DNA of 64,000 nucleotides from Celoporthe dispersa (Eukaryota; Ascomycota; Sordariomycetes; Diaporthales; Cryphonectriaceae), in assembly GCA_016584495.1 (NCBI GenBank), contig WAID01000010.1, positions 248,001 through 312,000 on the forward strand. Reading direction: 5' to 3'. Position numbers and translations under genes: made by a program. The notes below the pieces were generated by a model. The model made no database searches. It worked only from the letters and a program-made list of their open reading frames with translations, and was not told the DNA's origin. Below, piece after piece: positions 35,475-47,125 of this stretch (its first letter is position 1; each line of letters begins with the position of its first letter).

Positions 35475-36406
35475 GCTGTTCCTGCTGTTCCTGCTGAAGT
35501 CTGCCCGAGCTCTTCGTCGTCGATGTCCTGCCCTTGCCGCTCTCTCTTGTCTCTGCAGCTGGGCTTCTCGCCATGTCTACTTGCCCAAAAGGAGCCAGTC
35601 TCTTTTGCCGTCCACCAGTACGCAGGAAACGCCCTCTGTATGTTGTTGATGACCAGAGCCACGACGAGCATCAGGAAGCAGCCGAGCATCACGCGCGGTA
35701 TCAGAGCCCAGCCGAGCTGGATGGTGTTGTCTTCGGTGGTCGCGAGCAAGGCCGTCGCCCCGGCGGGTGGGTGGATCGTACCCGTGATTCCCATGAAGAC
35801 GGTCGAGCACGCGCAGGACAGAGCTCCGGCGACCCAGCGGAGCTCATCGTACTGGCGCGAGGGCAGCTGTGCGAAGCCCTTGTTGATGCCCACCGCGATG
35901 AGGCTGCTGCCAAGCTGACCGACGAAGACGTTTCGTGGCTGCGAAAAAGGCGAGTCGATGGCGTAGAACTCAAGCACCGCAGCTGCTCCCTAGCATTGCA
36001 GTAAAGCCCCGGTATTGTCAGCCTTAATCTCCCCTGACGGACAGGCGGGCGGGCGGGCGGGCGGAGCCAGTCTCTTCACGAAGAGGACGATGGAGGCAGA
36101 GGCGGACAGACTTACAAGGCTGCCCAGGATGAGAGGTGACCCGCTGACTGAGCCCAGGGCCGGAATCTGGTTGCAGACAGCATAGATGAGGGACAAGGAG
36201 GACAACGTCCCGACGAAGCAATATGCGGCGACGAGCACGTTTCCCAAGGGTCGTGGAGGGTGGTCGCGGTAACCCAGAAGCCGCGTGATGACGGGCGGTA
36301 AATTCAGCTTGCGAGGCGACCTGATGAAGGGGTTGATATATCTATCGATGTCGATATTCCATCCTGATGGCACGACGGCGCCTCCTCTTCCAGGCTTGCT
36401 GGACAT
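35198..36406 (-). CDS. HPP-family integral membrane protein
   Basis: 372 residues from exons 36406-36080 and 35989-35198. The name-giving motif is in GTIHPPAGATALLATTED. At least four hydrophobic segments surround it, including VLVAAYCFVGTLSSLSLIYA and MLGCFLMLVVALVINNI. The C-terminal third is soluble, with a run of about 13 alanines coded by GCC/GCT repeats (35438-35477) and a Ser/Pro-rich end. Some HPP proteins of plants and cyanobacteria transport nitrite across internal membranes; for fungal members no function is assumed here. The intron (90 bases) includes a short GGGC repeat at 36046-36063. No frame break was found. Confidence 0.85.
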
Positions 36407-38426
36407 GATGGCAGGAATGGGAGCAGCTGGAAATGGCGATTCTGCATCAGAGGGCGATCACCTCTGCTGTTCACCTCTGGCGTTGAAGAGACGGTGTCGG
36501 CTGGGCTCGTGGGATTCCTTCCTCTCTCGACCTGTGGAGCCTCCCTGACCAGCAGAGTATCCCCCTGTGAGGTTGCTCGTATTTGCCCGTCTAAAGCAAA
36601 CAATAGCAGTTGAGGCAGCGCGCGTGGGACGGCGGAACCATGCGTTAGGCCAGAGCAGCACTGTAGGGGCAAGAGGAGGAAAAGACAACAAGGCGGCATT
36701 GAAGCCATGTTTTTCTTTCGCCCTGCCCCCTCTTTCTTTTCTCTCCCCCGGAAGGTGCGTTTGAGCCTCAGTTGCTAAGGGAAGAAGAAAAGCGGCAGCT
36801 GCAGCAAGTGACATCTCCGCGGGGAGGAAGGACCCATGCGCAAAATCTCGGGACTCGTAGCCCTAACCCCCCGACCAAGCCTGGATAAGTACACTTCATA
36901 TTGTTCGACATTCAATAATGATCTCTACTTTTCGTACAATGTTACAAGGAGAAAGAGAGAAAAAGAAAAGAAGAAAAAAAAAAAAGAAGGGCAGTAATAT
37001 GGGAGGTCGAATCCAAGGGTCAGTCGGCTCGGCCACCGGTATGGATACATCAGCAGCAGAATCCTTCGGAGAAGCAAGCACTCAGGCAAGTCTCGCTGTG
37101 GTAAGAATGTCTGTCTACAACAGGGTCAATTATTATACCAGCGGTGAAGAGAGACATCATCAGTCATGAGTCGTGGCCGAGCATATTGTGTTACATTATA
37201 TCAGATGGAATCAATCCCCTGCCTCACAAGAGGTGCATTAGAGGGTAGTACACTGCAGAACCCTGGAGGTGCCTTGCATCCATCAGGCGGCACTGCTACT
37301 GCGCAGTTACACAGCACAAGCACGCGCAAAGGGAGCTGTCGGGGTGAGCCGACGAGACTCTGGAGAAGTCACCCCAGCACATCCCTCGACAAGCTTGGGT
37401 GAGTGCAGCTGTACGACTACGGGGATGGTCCTCAGATAGGATACACAGTGGTTTCGCGCCTCTACGCCTGCCAAGGAGGTAATTTCCAGGGACCACTTGA
37501 GGTAATTATCTGCACGTTTGGGTGACCACAGCGCAGCAGCAGACAACCAGTGACCCCAGACGCGGGGTTTTGGGGTCGCATCGTGAGCCGCACCTCCACA
37601 AGAAACGGAAGGAATGGATACGGTAGGAACTGCCTTAGCGGGCCACCCCCAAGGGACCCTCCACCGGCCGCGCCGCTAATGAACCACCTCTTGCGTCATG
37701 AGGGCCTAGTTGTACTGTGGACATGGTAAGTTCCTGCCAGCTATCTCGCCCTGCCCTCTTTCATTCTGCACAGCACAGCACAGCACAGCACAGCACACGT
37801 CTGGTCTCCAAGAAAACCCCCAGCTCTCCTGTCTCTTGTAATTGTATGTCGACACCAGAAGGAGAAGCTAGAAACGGCGGCAGTGAATATATGTGGTGGA
37901 ATTGAGCTTATAAGGTTTGACCCGGCTGGGCCCCCAAGCAGTTCCTACCCCATATCACCCTTGGCAGTGACACACATCTGCAATGCCTAGGGGCAGGTCA
38001 GTTCCCCCGCTCCTCCGCCATGAACTCTAAACCAACCCAGGCAGCCAGGCTACTGCCCATGCATCCTTCTACACAGTGCTATACCATAGCAGGCCCAGGT
38101 GCAGATTTTTGCGAAATGAACCACGGCTAGTCATGGCCCCGGCCTGCTCCGTCTGGGGAGCGCGATTCCGCTCGGCGAAATTCACCCACCTCGGGACGTG
38201 AATAGCTTCGACGGCTAGCCCCAGCGCGGCCGAGCCTGCACAGAATCCCCTCACCTTCTCTGCAGGCCAGCTGACGTGCTCCACGGCGGCCACCCCTGGG
38301 CACCTGCTATAAGATGGCGCCCAGGGCCCCTCGCAGGCCCCAAGCTCTCGGGTCTGCTGGATCCCGCCGAGCAGCAACCCCAAGACGTCGACAGACAGCC
38401 TCAGGACCTCGCGCCGTGTTCTCGTC
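36407..38426. other. Long intergenic region before the invertase gene
   Basis: About 2 kb without a supported gene. The left end is the HPP promoter and leader, with a purine-rich run near 36946-36990. The right end is the invertase promoter. Confidence 0.5.
37769..37797 (+). repeat. CACAG pentanucleotide repeat
   Basis: Nearly six perfect copies of a five-base unit in noncoding DNA. Confidence 0.85.
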
Positions 38427-40162
38427 ATGAAGAAGCCAGCAGGCCGCCTCGGCCCTCTCCTCCTCCTCCTCACGGCCGCCTCTGCCTCTGCGCAGGGCGT
38501 GAGCACCTATGTCAACCCAGCCGTGCCCACCGGCACCCCGGTGCCTGGCAACTACACGGGTGGTCTCCGGCCGCAGGTGCACTTCTCGCCGCCCCAGCAC
38601 TTCATGAACGACCCCAACGGCATGTTTGTGGATGCGAACGGGACATGGCACCTGTATTACCAGTACAGCCCCCTGGGCGTCGTCGCTGGTGACCAGCACT
38701 GGGGTCATGCCACGAGCCGGGACCTCTACCACTGGGAGAACCAGCAGATCGCCCTGTTCCCGCCCGAAGAGTATGTCTATGTCTTTTTCCGGGAGCGCCG
38801 TCGTCGACGTCAACAACACCTCTGGCTTCTTCCCGGACCAGGACAACGGCGTCGTGGCCATCATGACGCTCGCGCGGTATTACGAGGACGGCTCGGCTGG
38901 CCCTCAGGTGCAGGGTATCGCCTATTCTCACGACGGCGGCTACACGTTCCAGTACTATGACGGGAACCCGGTCATCAACAGCACGAGCAGCCAGTTCCGC
39001 GACCCCAAGGTGATCTGGTACGAGGACCACTGGGTCATGGTCGTCTCCCATGCCCAGGACTTCGTCGTAGGCATCTACACGAGCCCTGACCTCAAGAGCT
39101 GGGCGCACGCCTCCAACTTCTCCCACCACGGCCTCCTGGGCGCCCAGTACGAGTGTCCCAACCTCGTCAGGCTGCCCGTCCGCGACACCATCTCCGGGTC
39201 CGTCGTCGACGAGGCCTACGTGATGGCCATCTCCGTCCAGCCCGGCGCCCCTCTCGGCGGCTCCACCACCCAGTATTTCCCGGGAACCTTCAACGGGACG
39301 CACTTTGAGCCCTTCGACGGCGCCACCCGCCTAACCGACTTCGCCAAGGACAACTACGCCGCCCAGTTCTTCTACGGCACCCCGGACGGGTCCAACGCCG
39401 TCAGCATCGGCTGGGCCTCCAACTGGCAGTACGCCCAGACCGTGCCCACGGGCAACCTCGAGGGCTGGCGCAGCGCCAGCGACCCTGCCGCGGGCCAACT
39501 ATCTGACCAATGCCACGCGCATCGGCTGGGTCATGACCAACGAGCTGGTCGACTTGTCGCCCGTGCTCGGCACACCCCTCAACACCACGACCTTTGAGGG
39601 CAACGCGTCCATCGCCGTCGACTACGCCTCCGTGTCGTCCGGCGCCCTGTACATCGACGCCAACGTCACGGGCCTCAATGCGAGCACCATCACGGGGTCC
39701 TCCACGCTCAACATGTCCTTCACCAGCCCTTCCTCCGGCGAGGTGCTCCGGTCTGGGTTCTACTTTGGCGGGGACCAGCCCTTCTTCATCGACAGAGGTC
39801 TCACCCGCGGGTTCGACAATGTCTTCTTCACCGACAAGTTCTCCGTCGCCGACGTGTGGAACACCACCTCTGGCAGCTGGCGCGTCCAGGCCGTCATCGA
39901 CAGGTCTGTCCTCGAGGTCTTTCTGGACGGCGGTGTGCACGCTGCCACGGTCCTGTTCTTCCCCAGCGAGCCGCTCACCCTCATGAGCTTTGCCACGGCC
40001 GGTCTGCCTGCCGGCGTGGAGGTCAGCGTCGCGGTCTGGGCGCTAGAGAGTGCGTGGGCTGCGTATGAGAATGAGCAGGGCACCGTCGTGGGTAATGTCA
40101 CTAACCAGGCGGGGACGGCTACCAGGAGGGATATGGTCTATGAGGCTACTTGGACTGTGTGA
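38427..40162 (+). CDS. Secreted GH32 beta-fructofuranosidase (invertase/inulinase type)
   Basis: Hydrolyses terminal fructose from sucrose or fructans outside the cell. A signal peptide (MKKPAGRLGPLLLLLTAASA) leads into the GH32 propeller. The three acidic motifs are present: nucleophile D62 in FMNDPNG, transition-state stabiliser D192 in FRDPKVIWY, and acid/base E242 in YECPNLVRL. A beta-sandwich domain follows, ending in VSVAVWALESAW. The gene is one exon of about 577 residues, the usual length, with many N-glycosylation sites. Two single-base excesses break the frame: T5 at 38784-38788 and C3 at 39483-39485. Removing one base in each gives YVYVFSGSAVVDVNN and SASDLPRANYLTNATRIGW. Invertase versus exo-inulinase cannot be settled by eye. 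Confidence 0.9.
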
Positions 40163-40942
40163 TGTGCTTCTGGTACGTGTTCTGGAATCAAAACTTGGGT
40201 ATCTTCCAGACAGACAGACAGACAGACACACAAGCCGAAGGATATAGTGGCTATGAATACCAACAGTAACAAACAATGTTCTACTGGATGCTTATTCTCC
40301 CGCGTCTTGTCCCATCTTGTTCTCCCGGTCTCCCCGATTATTTAGTAGCGACAAACACATCTCAGACACCTCCGAAGGCTGGACGTATCTATACTATACA
40401 CGCTCGGGACGGCTCCCCCTCGTATTGCGCATGCAGTACGACCTTGGCATTCGCTTTTTTGGGAGGCGGGGAGGCAGCTCGGCCGGCTGTGTGCTCTTGG
40501 CGCTGACGGTCTCCTACTGCGACCCGTAATAGTGATCTTCGCCTAGGTGCTTAGTTCCTGAGACAGAGACAGCCCGTCGTCGTCGTTAGAGTGTTGTCTG
40601 GGTATAGCTGAGACCTCTTAGGCTCCGTGAGAAGCAATGTTTTCGGGACGTAATAATCAAATTCAAGCAAATTAGGCGACCCGTGCGGCAGGTGTGTTGT
40701 TCTCGTCCCTCTCACACTCTGTCTCTCCTCCCACTTGTTTGAGACTGTTTATCTGTTTGATTTTTCCTTTCCTTTTTGCTGACTTTTGTTTCTGTTTCTG
40801 CTGGTGACGGGTTGAGCTTAAATACCTCTGTCGTCGCCCTGTTGCTGAGGCTGTCCACCTGCATAGCTGTCACTTGTCTATCTGCAAGCCAAGACATACT
40901 CACGCATCCTACACACGACATATCAGCGAGCACACCGCGGCC
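40163..40942. other. Intergenic region with GACA repeat
   Basis: 3' flank of the invertase, with a GACA tetranucleotide run at about 40208-40228, and the promoter and pyrimidine-rich leader of the next secreted protein. No gene. Confidence 0.5.
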
Positions 40943-42364
40943 ATGAGAGCTGATCTCCTCTCAAGCCTCCTCTTCGCCTCGATGGCGGTCGGGCACCACC
41001 TGGTATCACTTGACACCAGACAGTCGAATGCCACCAGCACTAGCGTGCCCTCTCGCGTGGAGGATGGCATCCAGACCGAGTGCAAGACCTGCCCGTACAG
41101 CCTCTGCACCAACGTCGTCGCCTATGAATACAACCAGGCTATGAACCTGACGTGCTGGACGACAGGTGACATGATCGTGGATACCAAGTAAGCGGCCCAG
41201 CCTGAAGTTCATAGGGGGTCTGTTTAGGAGATTAATCAGTCCGTCCGCGCACACACAGCACCTGGTACAAGACAACCGACAACTGCTATGTAACCGAGTG
41301 GGACATTATCGAGGGCAACTGTAAGCTTACCTGCAGCATATGATACCCAATCTCCGGAAAAACAATGGCTTAAAATAATTAACAATCTGCCCGCCTTTTG
41401 TCGCGCAGACACAGATGTTCTCGCCTTCTGTGGTGAGGTCGCCGAGACGTACACGAGCGGGCCGAGCAAGACGGAGTACAACACAGAGTGCAACATCATC
41501 CCGGAGTTTGTCGGCGAGGTCGAGGACCATACCAAGATGTACCAGCCCGAGGTCGACCTTACGCTCACGTGCTACACCACCAACGGGGACGAGGTGCTTG
41601 GTAACAGGTACGATATGTTCTCCGTGCCTCCACTCTTCCTCCTCCCAGGGAATCATCCCATTCTTCCTTCATATATTAATACCTGCTGACCCCTACCGAA
41701 GCAAGTGGTATAAGACGCTGTCGAACTGTTACGTCCCAGAGGCCCAGATCGAGTTCGTAGACGCCGAACTCGACGACTGCGGTCCCATCCCCTTCATGGA
41801 GGCCAAGATGCGGCAGCCTGACCCGGAGCCAACATCTACGCCCGCGGCGGACTCTGCCCGTCGTGCCACCGCCGGCCAGGCAGGTGTGGCACGGGAGGAA
41901 GAGCACAGGCGGTGGCTGTATCTTACCCAGATCGGGGACGACCAGGCTGGCTGCCTGGCGGAACCGGACAGCACGAGCGAGGCTGAGCGGACGTATCCGT
42001 TTGGGGAGTATATTGTTGTCCAGTGCGCGACGTATAGTGACAATGCGGCGGATGATAATCAGTGAGTTGTCAAGTGACCCTTTCGTCGCGGCTAAGAGAC
42101 ACGAGCTGGCAGTATCATGTGAGAGGAAATACCCAGCAAAGTACAGTATGGACTGACTCTATCCTTGCCTCTACACAGGATATACCTACTCACCGAGGAT
42201 TTCTGCTGGGTCAATGATACCCTTACAGACCCGTCTCTGATCGATGACGAGACCAGGGGTAAGTCTTGTCACACAGCCTTACCTTGACCAAAGTTGATCT
42301 CTTCTAACCTCATCAAGCTGAGCGATATCCAAACTGCAATCTCTTTGTCGACACTGCGGTATAG
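40943..42364 (+). CDS. Secreted protein with SH3b-like Cys/Trp repeats
   Basis: 330 residues from six exons: 40943-41187, 41259-41320, 41409-41607, 41702-42061, 42179-42258 and 42318-42364. A signal peptide (MRADLLSSLLFASMAVG) is followed by at least two similar modules. Each has a beta-strand LTC(W/Y)TT with a Gly turn, then WYKT, then NCYV: MNLTCWTTGDMIV with TWYKTTDNCYVTEWDI, and VDLTLTCYTTNGDEVLG with KWYKTLSNCYVPEAQI. A third, diverged copy is EYIVVQCATY with IYLLTEDFCWVNDT. This recalls bacterial-type SH3 domains (often wall-binding), which is a pattern-based inference. An intron falls just before WYK in both clear modules and before the equivalent IYL segment of the third. No frame break was found. 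Confidence 0.7.
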
Positions 42365-44068
42365 AGAAGGGTGCAGTGCCAGTGCGATACCGGATGCATA
42401 GATCGACCTCTGTCTTGGCGACTGACGTGTTGTGGTGCTCTCGAGGCAACCGTCGTCAGCTGTCTTGGTCAAAGTGGCTACGCTCGATCGTTGATCATCT
42501 AGCGTGGGTCATTGGGCATCGATCGTAGGCTTTCCTGAACATGTGCAACCAGGTTCGTTAGTGGATGGCAGGTGTAACTTTCGCTCTAGACTTACGGGTC
42601 GGATCTCCTCTTTTTTTCCCCCTCTCTCAGCTGTATTGTACTCTGTTGCAGTAGGATACGGCTTGGGAAGATCCTATAGGATATCAGTTACGAAAAAAAG
42701 AAAAAGGGAAAAAAAGGGCAAAGAAAGGGAGACCCTCAGGCACAGGCACTTGCCTTCATCCGCCAGTGAGAAAGGACTATAGTAGACAATCAATCCTGCT
42801 ATCGAGGGCTGCAGGTGTACGTCCATCCGGTCTAGACAATGACGCCAAAGCTGTTCCTCCTCCCCTCGTAATTTCAGGATCCCACCAAATGTCCGTCAAG
42901 AATCCTCGCGTATCCCTCCATCATTAGAGCATCCGCCCGTACCTCCACGGCGTTGCTAGTACGTATTAGTTTAGTAAGAGTAACACCCGTAAGCACAAGG
43001 CGCTCCGCATGGCATGAGCACGTTGAGGTGCCCGTCTTGGGTGGGATTCGTTTCCTGTTTGTCTCTCGCCCTCGTTCCATCCCATTCCGGGCTGTTAGGC
43101 CCTGGCTCTCGGTATTGTTTCTTGAACTGATGTTTCTGTGCACGCCGCCGCCGTCCCCCCTGGGGGAGACGCCACACATGTCGCTTGTATGCACGACGGG
43201 AGACGGCTCTTTAACGATTGGTGGATCCACACGGCAACTCGAAACACGGGGACAGGAGGGACAGACAGATGGCCAGGAACAAGTTGTATATTTCAGCGGA
43301 CGGAACGACGAAACAGTGCATTGCGTATGCTCTGGTACGATATGGTATCATCAAAGAGAAGTATACAGCTGAAAAGAAAGGGAAAAAAAGTAAAGTTTAA
43401 GAAAAAGAAAAGGCAAAACAAAACATGTATTTCGAGACTATCCTGCCTAAAAAGTCGTCGTCACCCGTCTTGTGTGTACTGCACCATAGTACATAGGCAA
43501 TGCGTCTCGTATACTGCTGGACCCTCTCCGGCGACAGGCCAGGGGCGCTTCCACGGTTACCGGTCTCTCTGGACCCGGCGGGCCAGCGACGCGCAACCAC
43601 TACGGGGAGACCCCATCGAGGATTACATGCTATGGGCGGCAGCAAGCTGCCAGATCGCCCGCCAAGCCTGAGAATACCCACACGAGAATCGTCAGCTCTC
43701 TGGGCCTTGTCAGTCGAACCGAGATGCAAGCCGGTGGTGCACAGAGCCTCCGGCAGAGCCTCCACTCTTGGCATTCCGGTATTTGATGGAGGCGATCTCG
43801 TGTCGCAGGTTGACATGATATTGTGCTACGTAAATGTGAGGTGGAACCCAGGCGCTCGGTAAAATTACGCTGCACGGCAGGAAAAATAGACAAAAATAAG
43901 AAGAAGAAAAAAGTTGTTTCCCTGGATCTTTAGACGAGAAACAGACTAAGCTAGATCGATAGGCGCCTGAGAAGAATAGGAGGACTACAGGGGGCAGCAG
44001 CTTGAAACATGAAACAGGCCATCTCCACCACCACTAATGGTACCTGCCCTTGTCATGATCTGCTGTGA

Positions 44069-44093
44069 TGTGTGTGTGTGTGTGTGTGTGTGT
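44069..44093 (+). repeat. (TG)12 microsatellite
   Basis: Twelve perfect TG units in noncoding DNA. Confidence 0.9.
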
Positions 44094-45560
44094 CTGCACT
44101 CCAGCCTTGGCGGGCGACCAACCAGAGCTGAGCTGCCCTACGTTGATGTGCATCCTCCGAGCACGCACATGGCTCGATACATATTCTTCTTGGGTTCTGT
44201 CTAGAACCCATATGTTGTGCAGGAGCTCTGTGGGCACCTGTGTGGGCTCGTCTACGTACAGGTCAAAATTCCGATGCAGTGCCCGCAGTCCCCTATCTGT
44301 TGATAAAAATGAGATTTCAGCCTTCAAGGTTACCTGCGGGCGTTTATAGAATATTCCGCCCTGGCCCGCCTCCTTTATCCTTCCAGTAAACAAAAAACCT
44401 ACGGACAACACGTCACTCGGCCGTCCCCGGAGCCATCCATCCCCTGGCGCAGCCCTCTCTGGGCCCAGGTGCCCAGCCCTGTCCATCCAAACAAACAAGA
44501 AAAACACTTCTAGTAGACCGCCCCAGAGCGGCGGAACCCCCACACAAGAATCCGTCCCCCTCCCCCCTGTGAGCATGTGGTGTGGGCCCTCCTCCTCCCC
44601 CTCCCTCCACCTCCTTCTCCTTCTTCCGGGGAAGACTGCAGTTTCAAGGTAGCCACCAGGAATAGAACAATGCCGCCCAGAGTAAGGGTTCGTTTCAAAA
44701 CAAATGGCGATGGGCGGGGTGTACTCGTCATCACCTTCTGGGGTCCCAGTGCCACCAGGACCACAATCCATACCACCACCATGGCCAGTGGAGGTGCTGT
44801 GGCTCCACCTCAGGTCATGTTTTTCCTTTCTTTTCCCTTTTTGCCTCCTTTTTTTTCTTTTCTTTTTCTTTCAGGTCGGCTGCAAATGATGCTTAATCGC
44901 TTATCCTCAAACTTACATGTTTTCTTCCGAATGGGTACATGGTACATTGCTGCTTGCTGCTGCTACCTCGAATGATGATTGGATTGGAGCTGATGGTGCG
45001 GCCCACACAAGAGGTCGGGGTATCCTCTCCCTCCCCGTCTCTCGGAGGCAGGAGCAGCAGGCAGGGTACACGGCGTACCTGCCAACCTGCCATTTCGTAC
45101 CTGCATGCCATATTGCATACAGCCTGTACTAGCGTGACTGCCCCTGAGTGGCGGCAAGGCACCCTCAGCCCAGACACCAAACCACAGCTCCTCGGGCGCT
45201 CTCGAGCATGGCCCTCCAGCAGCAGAACACAGCCTGGCACAAACGTCATGCACACCTCAGCCACTGCTGCTACTACGAATGAGTACTGAGTCACGCTCAG
45301 CTCTTGTCGCCTACAGACAGCAGCAGCAGCAGCAGGCATCTAAGGCGGGGCCCAACGGCTGACCAGACATTGTACTGGTGCATGTGCATTGTGCTTTGGA
45401 TACTACTGCTGCCATGTAAGTCACCCTGGACATCTCACATGCCTCTGGATCTCACTTGGTAAGGGGCTCGACCCGTACGCCTGCATGCGTGGAGAAAAAA
45501 ATGGTCCTGTATGGCCCAATGGCACCATGGGTACGTACAGAAACAAAGAAAGGCGTCCCT

Positions 45561-45573
45561 CCCCCCCCCCCCC
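45561..45573 (+). repeat. C13 homopolymer
   Basis: Thirteen consecutive C in noncoding DNA; length may be unreliable in the assembly. Confidence 0.85.
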
Positions 45574-46079
45574 ATGGACCTCCTTTGCCTCGACGCAGAT
45601 GGACTCACCTTGCTCACCACAGCCGATCCGCAGACCCACCTAGAGCCCCAGCCCGCAGAGGATCCATTACGGAATGTTTCGAAGAAATTGGAGGCGGACC
45701 AGTCGCTCGATAACATCAACTGCCCGGACATGGTGCATGGGTGGCGTCTACACGGAGCCGAATTGGCGCCTGGCTGTCCAGACATGTCACAGACAAAGTC
45801 TCTATAAGAATGGCTTCCCGGTGTTGATCCTCAGGTCGATCTGTCTTCCCTCCTCATTCCTCTTCAGCCCAGTTTCCAACCTTTCAAAGTCATTCCTTGA
45901 AGCTAGTCTTCATCATCTTCTTTTCTTGTTCCTTGTCAAGACCCCACGTTCATTCCGCTAGACGAAATCAACGCCGCCTTCTTTTACATATTTTCGGATT
46001 TTCATCTCGAACAAGCAGCAGAATTCTCTTGTGATTTTTCTCCTCCCCTTCAGAAACAAGCCACATCAAATCAGTCAAG

Positions 46080-47125
46080 ATGGTCAAGATCACCCTCGTC
46101 GCCTCCCTCCTCTTCGCGCTGGCCGCTGCCCTTCCCCAGCAGCCTAGCGGTGTCGAGAGCTTCAAGCCCACCGGCACCGGCCTCGCCCTCCCCTCTGGCA
46201 CCGGCGCTTTCGGCGGACAGGGCCACGGAGAGGGCCACCACTCCGGTAACGGCCCCGCCCCTACCGGCGGAGCTGGCGGTGCTTTCCCCAGCGGCCAGGC
46301 TCACGCCTTCTCCGGCCAGGCTCCTCAGCCTACCGGTGCTTTCGGAGGCCAGGGTGCTCACTCTGCTGGAGGCTTCGGCGGTCACTTCTCGGGAGGTGCT
46401 CAGCCCACCGGCTGTAAGTTTCCAGATACTCTCTGCTTCAAGCGGAAACAAACAAAAAAAATCCTTTTAGGGCTTGATGCTAAATTTTTGTGCCAGCTTT
46501 CGATGGCGGTGCTCCTGGCGGTCCCATGCAGTCTGGCTCTGGCGCCCAGCCGTGAGTAAAACCCATCTCCCATGTCTTAGGGCTACTTACTTCTTAATGC
46601 ACAATACTGACACCCATATAGCACCGGTGTGTCTGACGTCCAGCGTCGCGCCTTCGGAGGTAACAGCAACGCCCAGCAGTCTGGAGGTCAGGGCCAGGGA
46701 AGCGGTGCCTCTCCCACTGGCAGCTTCGGTGGTTCTGACAGCGGCTCTGGATCCTTCAGCGCCGGAGGTGCTCAGCCGTGAGTCCCAACCCCCTTCGAAC
46801 GTATACATATCAGGCCACACCAGGAACTAACCAAGATGTGCTCAGTACTGGCTCTTTCGGAGGCTCTGGCAGCGGATCCGACTCTGGTTCCGGCTCCGGA
46901 AGCGGCTCCTTCAGCGCGGGAGGTGCCCAGCCGTGAGTCCACCCATCAAACCTCCTCTTGTGATGCAGGAAACTAATCAGGACCTGTTCCAGTACTGGCT
47001 CTTTCGGCAGCTCTGGCTCTGGCTCTGCTGGTGGCTTCGGCGGCGACTCCGCACCCAGCGGCTTCCAGACCTTCACCAAGAGCGGTGCCCAGCCTACCGG
47101 CCAGGGCTTCAGCGCCGGCTTCTAA
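46080..47125 (+). CDS. Secreted Gly/Ser/Gln-rich repeat protein, Cys-free
   Basis: 254 residues from five exons: 46080-46413, 46497-46551, 46622-46777, 46846-46932 and 46993-47125. A signal peptide (MVKITLVASLLFALAAALP) is followed by low-complexity sequence rich in Gly, Ser, Ala, Pro and Gln, built on a repeated core like GGAQPTGSFGG. AQPTG or a close variant (SPTGSFGG, APTGG) occurs about eight times. Introns 2, 3 and 4 all cut the proline codon of AQP at the same phase (CC|N), so exons 3 and 4 are near-duplicate modules. Codons are strongly biased to GGC/GGT/TCC and the leader is pyrimidine-rich, suggesting high expression. It lacks cysteines, so it is no hydrophobin. A cell-wall or extracellular matrix role is likely but unproven. 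Confidence 0.75.

Larger units (their letters stand above)
42365..46079. other. 3.7 kb gene-free region
   Basis: No supported gene on either strand; open frames are short and lack coding bias or domains. Several simple repeats are present. The final 200 bases are strongly pyrimidine-rich (for example 45900-45930), as is usual directly upstream of highly expressed fungal genes. Confidence 0.5.

Noticed and set aside
37769..37797. Short tandem CACAG array as a possible CRISPR-like repeat
   Set aside because: Units are contiguous with no spacers; a plain microsatellite.
38602..39303. Long minus-strand frame over the invertase
   Set aside because: Antisense shadow of GC-rich GH32 coding sequence, no domain.
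43397..43862. Overlapping open frames on both strands around 43.5 kb
   Set aside because: Arg/Pro-rich translations in both directions with no conserved motif.
44034..44771. 245-codon minus-strand frame
   Set aside because: Runs through the TG microsatellite (a Thr-His run) and has no recognisable part.
45511..45807. 98-codon frame before the repeat protein gene
   Set aside because: Contains the C13 run and has no domain; more likely promoter or leader sequence.
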